The translations under genes and the position numbers were made by a program. Positions 62,930 to 64,000 of a stretch of 64,000 nt of DNA are shown one piece after another (the first letter of the stretch is position 1; every line of letters begins with the position of its first letter). Origin of the DNA: Aquisalinus luteolus (GTDB lineage: Bacteria > Pseudomonadota > Alphaproteobacteria > Caulobacterales > Parvularculaceae); contig NZ_VCJR02000004.1 in assembly GCF_009712425.2 (NCBI RefSeq), positions 1 to 64,000 of the forward strand. The letters are read 5' to 3'. The notes below the pieces were generated by a model. That model saw nothing but the letters and a program-made list of their open reading frames with translations, was not told where the DNA came from and made no database searches.

Positions 62930-62961
62930 TAGCGCTAACATCGAAGTTTGTAGCGCTAACA
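62930..62961. promoter_or_regulatory. Two TAGCGCTAACA operators before fda
   Basis: TAGCGCTAACA occurs at 62930-62940 and 62951-62961, exactly 21 bp apart (two helical turns), on one face of the DNA. The same 11-mer stands before tkt. A LacI-type sugar regulator is a plausible binder. The pair lies about 215 bp before the fda ATG. Confidence 0.55.
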
Positions 62962-63175
62962 CTCGCTTTTATGCAGCGCGCGCTATGGTGCACTGCGATA
63001 TCCTTCAGTTAGACTACCCTCAAGCGGCCGCGTCGGTATCGACGAAAAGAGCTGCCCGGACCTGATAACTGGAGAGAGTGAATGGAGACGATCCTGACTT
63101 GCGGTGCCCGGGGCGCCGCTCACGCCGGTGCGCGTGTTTCATTGAACCCTGAAAATTCTGTATGCGGAGGCCGTC

Positions 63176-64000
63176 ATGAGCAAGTCTGACATGGCCACCC
63201 AGATGGCCGAGAAGGGCGGCTTTATCGCCGCGCTGGACCAGTCCGGCGGTTCGACACCGAAAGCGCTGAAGGGCTATGGCCTCGAAGAGGGTGCCTATGC
63301 CAATGACGAGGAAATGTTCGCGCTGATGCACGAGATGCGGGCGCGGATCATCAAGTCGCCTGCTTTCACCGGCGAGAAAGTGATCGGCGCAATCCTGTTC
63401 GAGCGCACCATGGATGGCGAGATCGATGGCACCCCGACCGCTCAATATTTATGGGAACAGTGCAACGTTGTGCCCTTCCTAAAGGTCGACAAGGGGCTTG
63501 AGGAGGCGAAGGACGGCGTCAAGCTGATGAAGCCAATCCCCGGGCTCGATGCCCTGTGCGAGCGGGCCGTCGCCAAGGGTATCTTCGGCACCAAGATGCG
63601 CTCCGTCGTCGATGCCGCGAACCGGGACGGCATCGCCGCCATCGTCGCCCAGCAATTCGAGGTGGGGGAGCAGATCCGGGAGCATGGCCTGATGCCGATC
63701 CTCGAGCCGGAAGTCACCATCACCATCGCCGACAAGGCCGAGGCGGAAGATATACTTCTCGAAGAGATTTCAAATCATCTCAATGCCTTGCCGGAGAATA
63801 CTCAGGTAATGCTGAAGCTGTCGCTGCCAAGCAAGGCAAATCACTACCGTTCCCTGATTGAGCACCCGAAGGTGATGCGCGTCGTCGCCCTGTCCGGTGG
63901 CTATTCCCGCGACGAGGCGAACGAGAAGCTGGCGCAGAACACCGGCATGATCGCATCCTTTTCCCGGGGCCTGACCGAGGGGCTGTCGGCACAACAGTCG
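63176..64000 (+). CDS. fda: Fructose-bisphosphate aldolase class I, C-terminus beyond the right edge (partial)
   Basis: This protein is cut after 275 codons by the window end. MAEKGGFIAALDQSGGSTPKAL (about 10-31) is the typical start of the single-domain class I aldolases found in Staphylococcus and alphaproteobacteria. VVPFLKVDKGLE carries the region of the Schiff-base-forming site. LMPILEPEVTI and VMLKLSLPSKANHY are also conserved. GCGGAGG stands 6 bp before the ATG at 63176. It cleaves fructose 1,6-bisphosphate or acts in reverse in gluconeogenesis. Upstream it has two TAGCGCTAACA operators and its own control region of about 290 bp. Confidence 0.93.
   Translation, partial: MSKSDMATQMAEKGGFIAALDQSGGSTPKALKGYGLEEGAYANDEEMFALMHEMRARIIKSPAFTGEKVIGAILFERTMDGEIDGTPTAQYLWEQCNVVPFLKVDKGLEEAKDGVKLMKPIPGLDALCERAVAKGIFGTKMRSVVDAANRDGIAAIVAQQFEVGEQIREHGLMPILEPEVTITIADKAEAEDILLEEISNHLNALPENTQVMLKLSLPSKANHYRSLIEHPKVMRVVALSGGYSRDEANEKLAQNTGMIASFSRGLTEGLSAQQS

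Overview
The window looks like chromosomal DNA of a GC-rich alphaproteobacterium, probably from the Caulobacterales/Hyphomonadaceae/Parvularculales neighbourhood. The reasons are the sucC..sucD-sucA-sucB..lpd block, a zapA-6S-fau locus, a tkt-gap-pgk-fda glycolysis block, KDO (kdsB) and other Gram-negative envelope genes, several GTG starts, and two BlaI/M56 sensor loci. This assignment is by gene order and protein resemblance only. I saw no tRNA, rRNA, IS element, phage gene or CRISPR array.

Layout. 1-14.4 kb: four paralogous RTX (Ca2+-binding nonapeptide repeat) proteins on the minus strand. The first is cut by the left edge. They have different N-terminal parts; the three complete ones end in almost the same secretion-type C-terminus. 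Two plus-strand genes (AmpC-like serine hydrolase, membrane protein) split the array, and no type I exporter is present. 14.6-17.8 kb: asd, an MpaB-like (DUF2236) protein and a DUF3667 membrane protein. 17.9-21.5 kb: BlaI-type repressor, M56 sensor protease, and an M56 protein fused to an M23 peptidoglycan endopeptidase, with a perfect dyad upstream. 21.7-31.4 kb: succinyl-CoA synthetase and 2-oxoglutarate dehydrogenase genes, with an extra secreted-protein gene between sucC and sucD and an E2 with two lipoyl domains. 31.5-35.4 kb: DUF533, HIT, POT transporter and HAD genes. 35.4-39.0 kb: flippase divergent from a coupled GNAT/JmjC-cupin pair. 39.1-44.9 kb: argE, a methyltransferase, a phosphatase, a GalE-like protein lacking its YxxxK pair, VanZ and kdsB. 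45.0-47.2 kb: a second BlaI/M56 pair with its own dyads and a His/Asp-rich sensor. 47.2-54 kb: efp, a DUF2807 protein, yebC, a PhoX-like protein, a small membrane protein, LysR and a YmdB-type phosphoesterase. 54.2-57.9 kb: a DUF885 metallopeptidase, a lipoprotein, fau, a 6S RNA candidate, zapA and a coiled-coil protein. 58.1-64 kb: tkt, gap, a lipoprotein, pgk and fda (cut by the right edge).

The most interesting items are the RTX paralog array with shared modules and related leaders; two BlaI/M56 circuits with different dyads, one containing the M56-M23 fusion; the GalE-like protein without its catalytic Tyr/Lys; a shared TAGCGCTAACA operator before tkt and fda; and secreted-protein genes inserted in the TCA and glycolysis gene blocks. 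Regulatory sites were found by eye.
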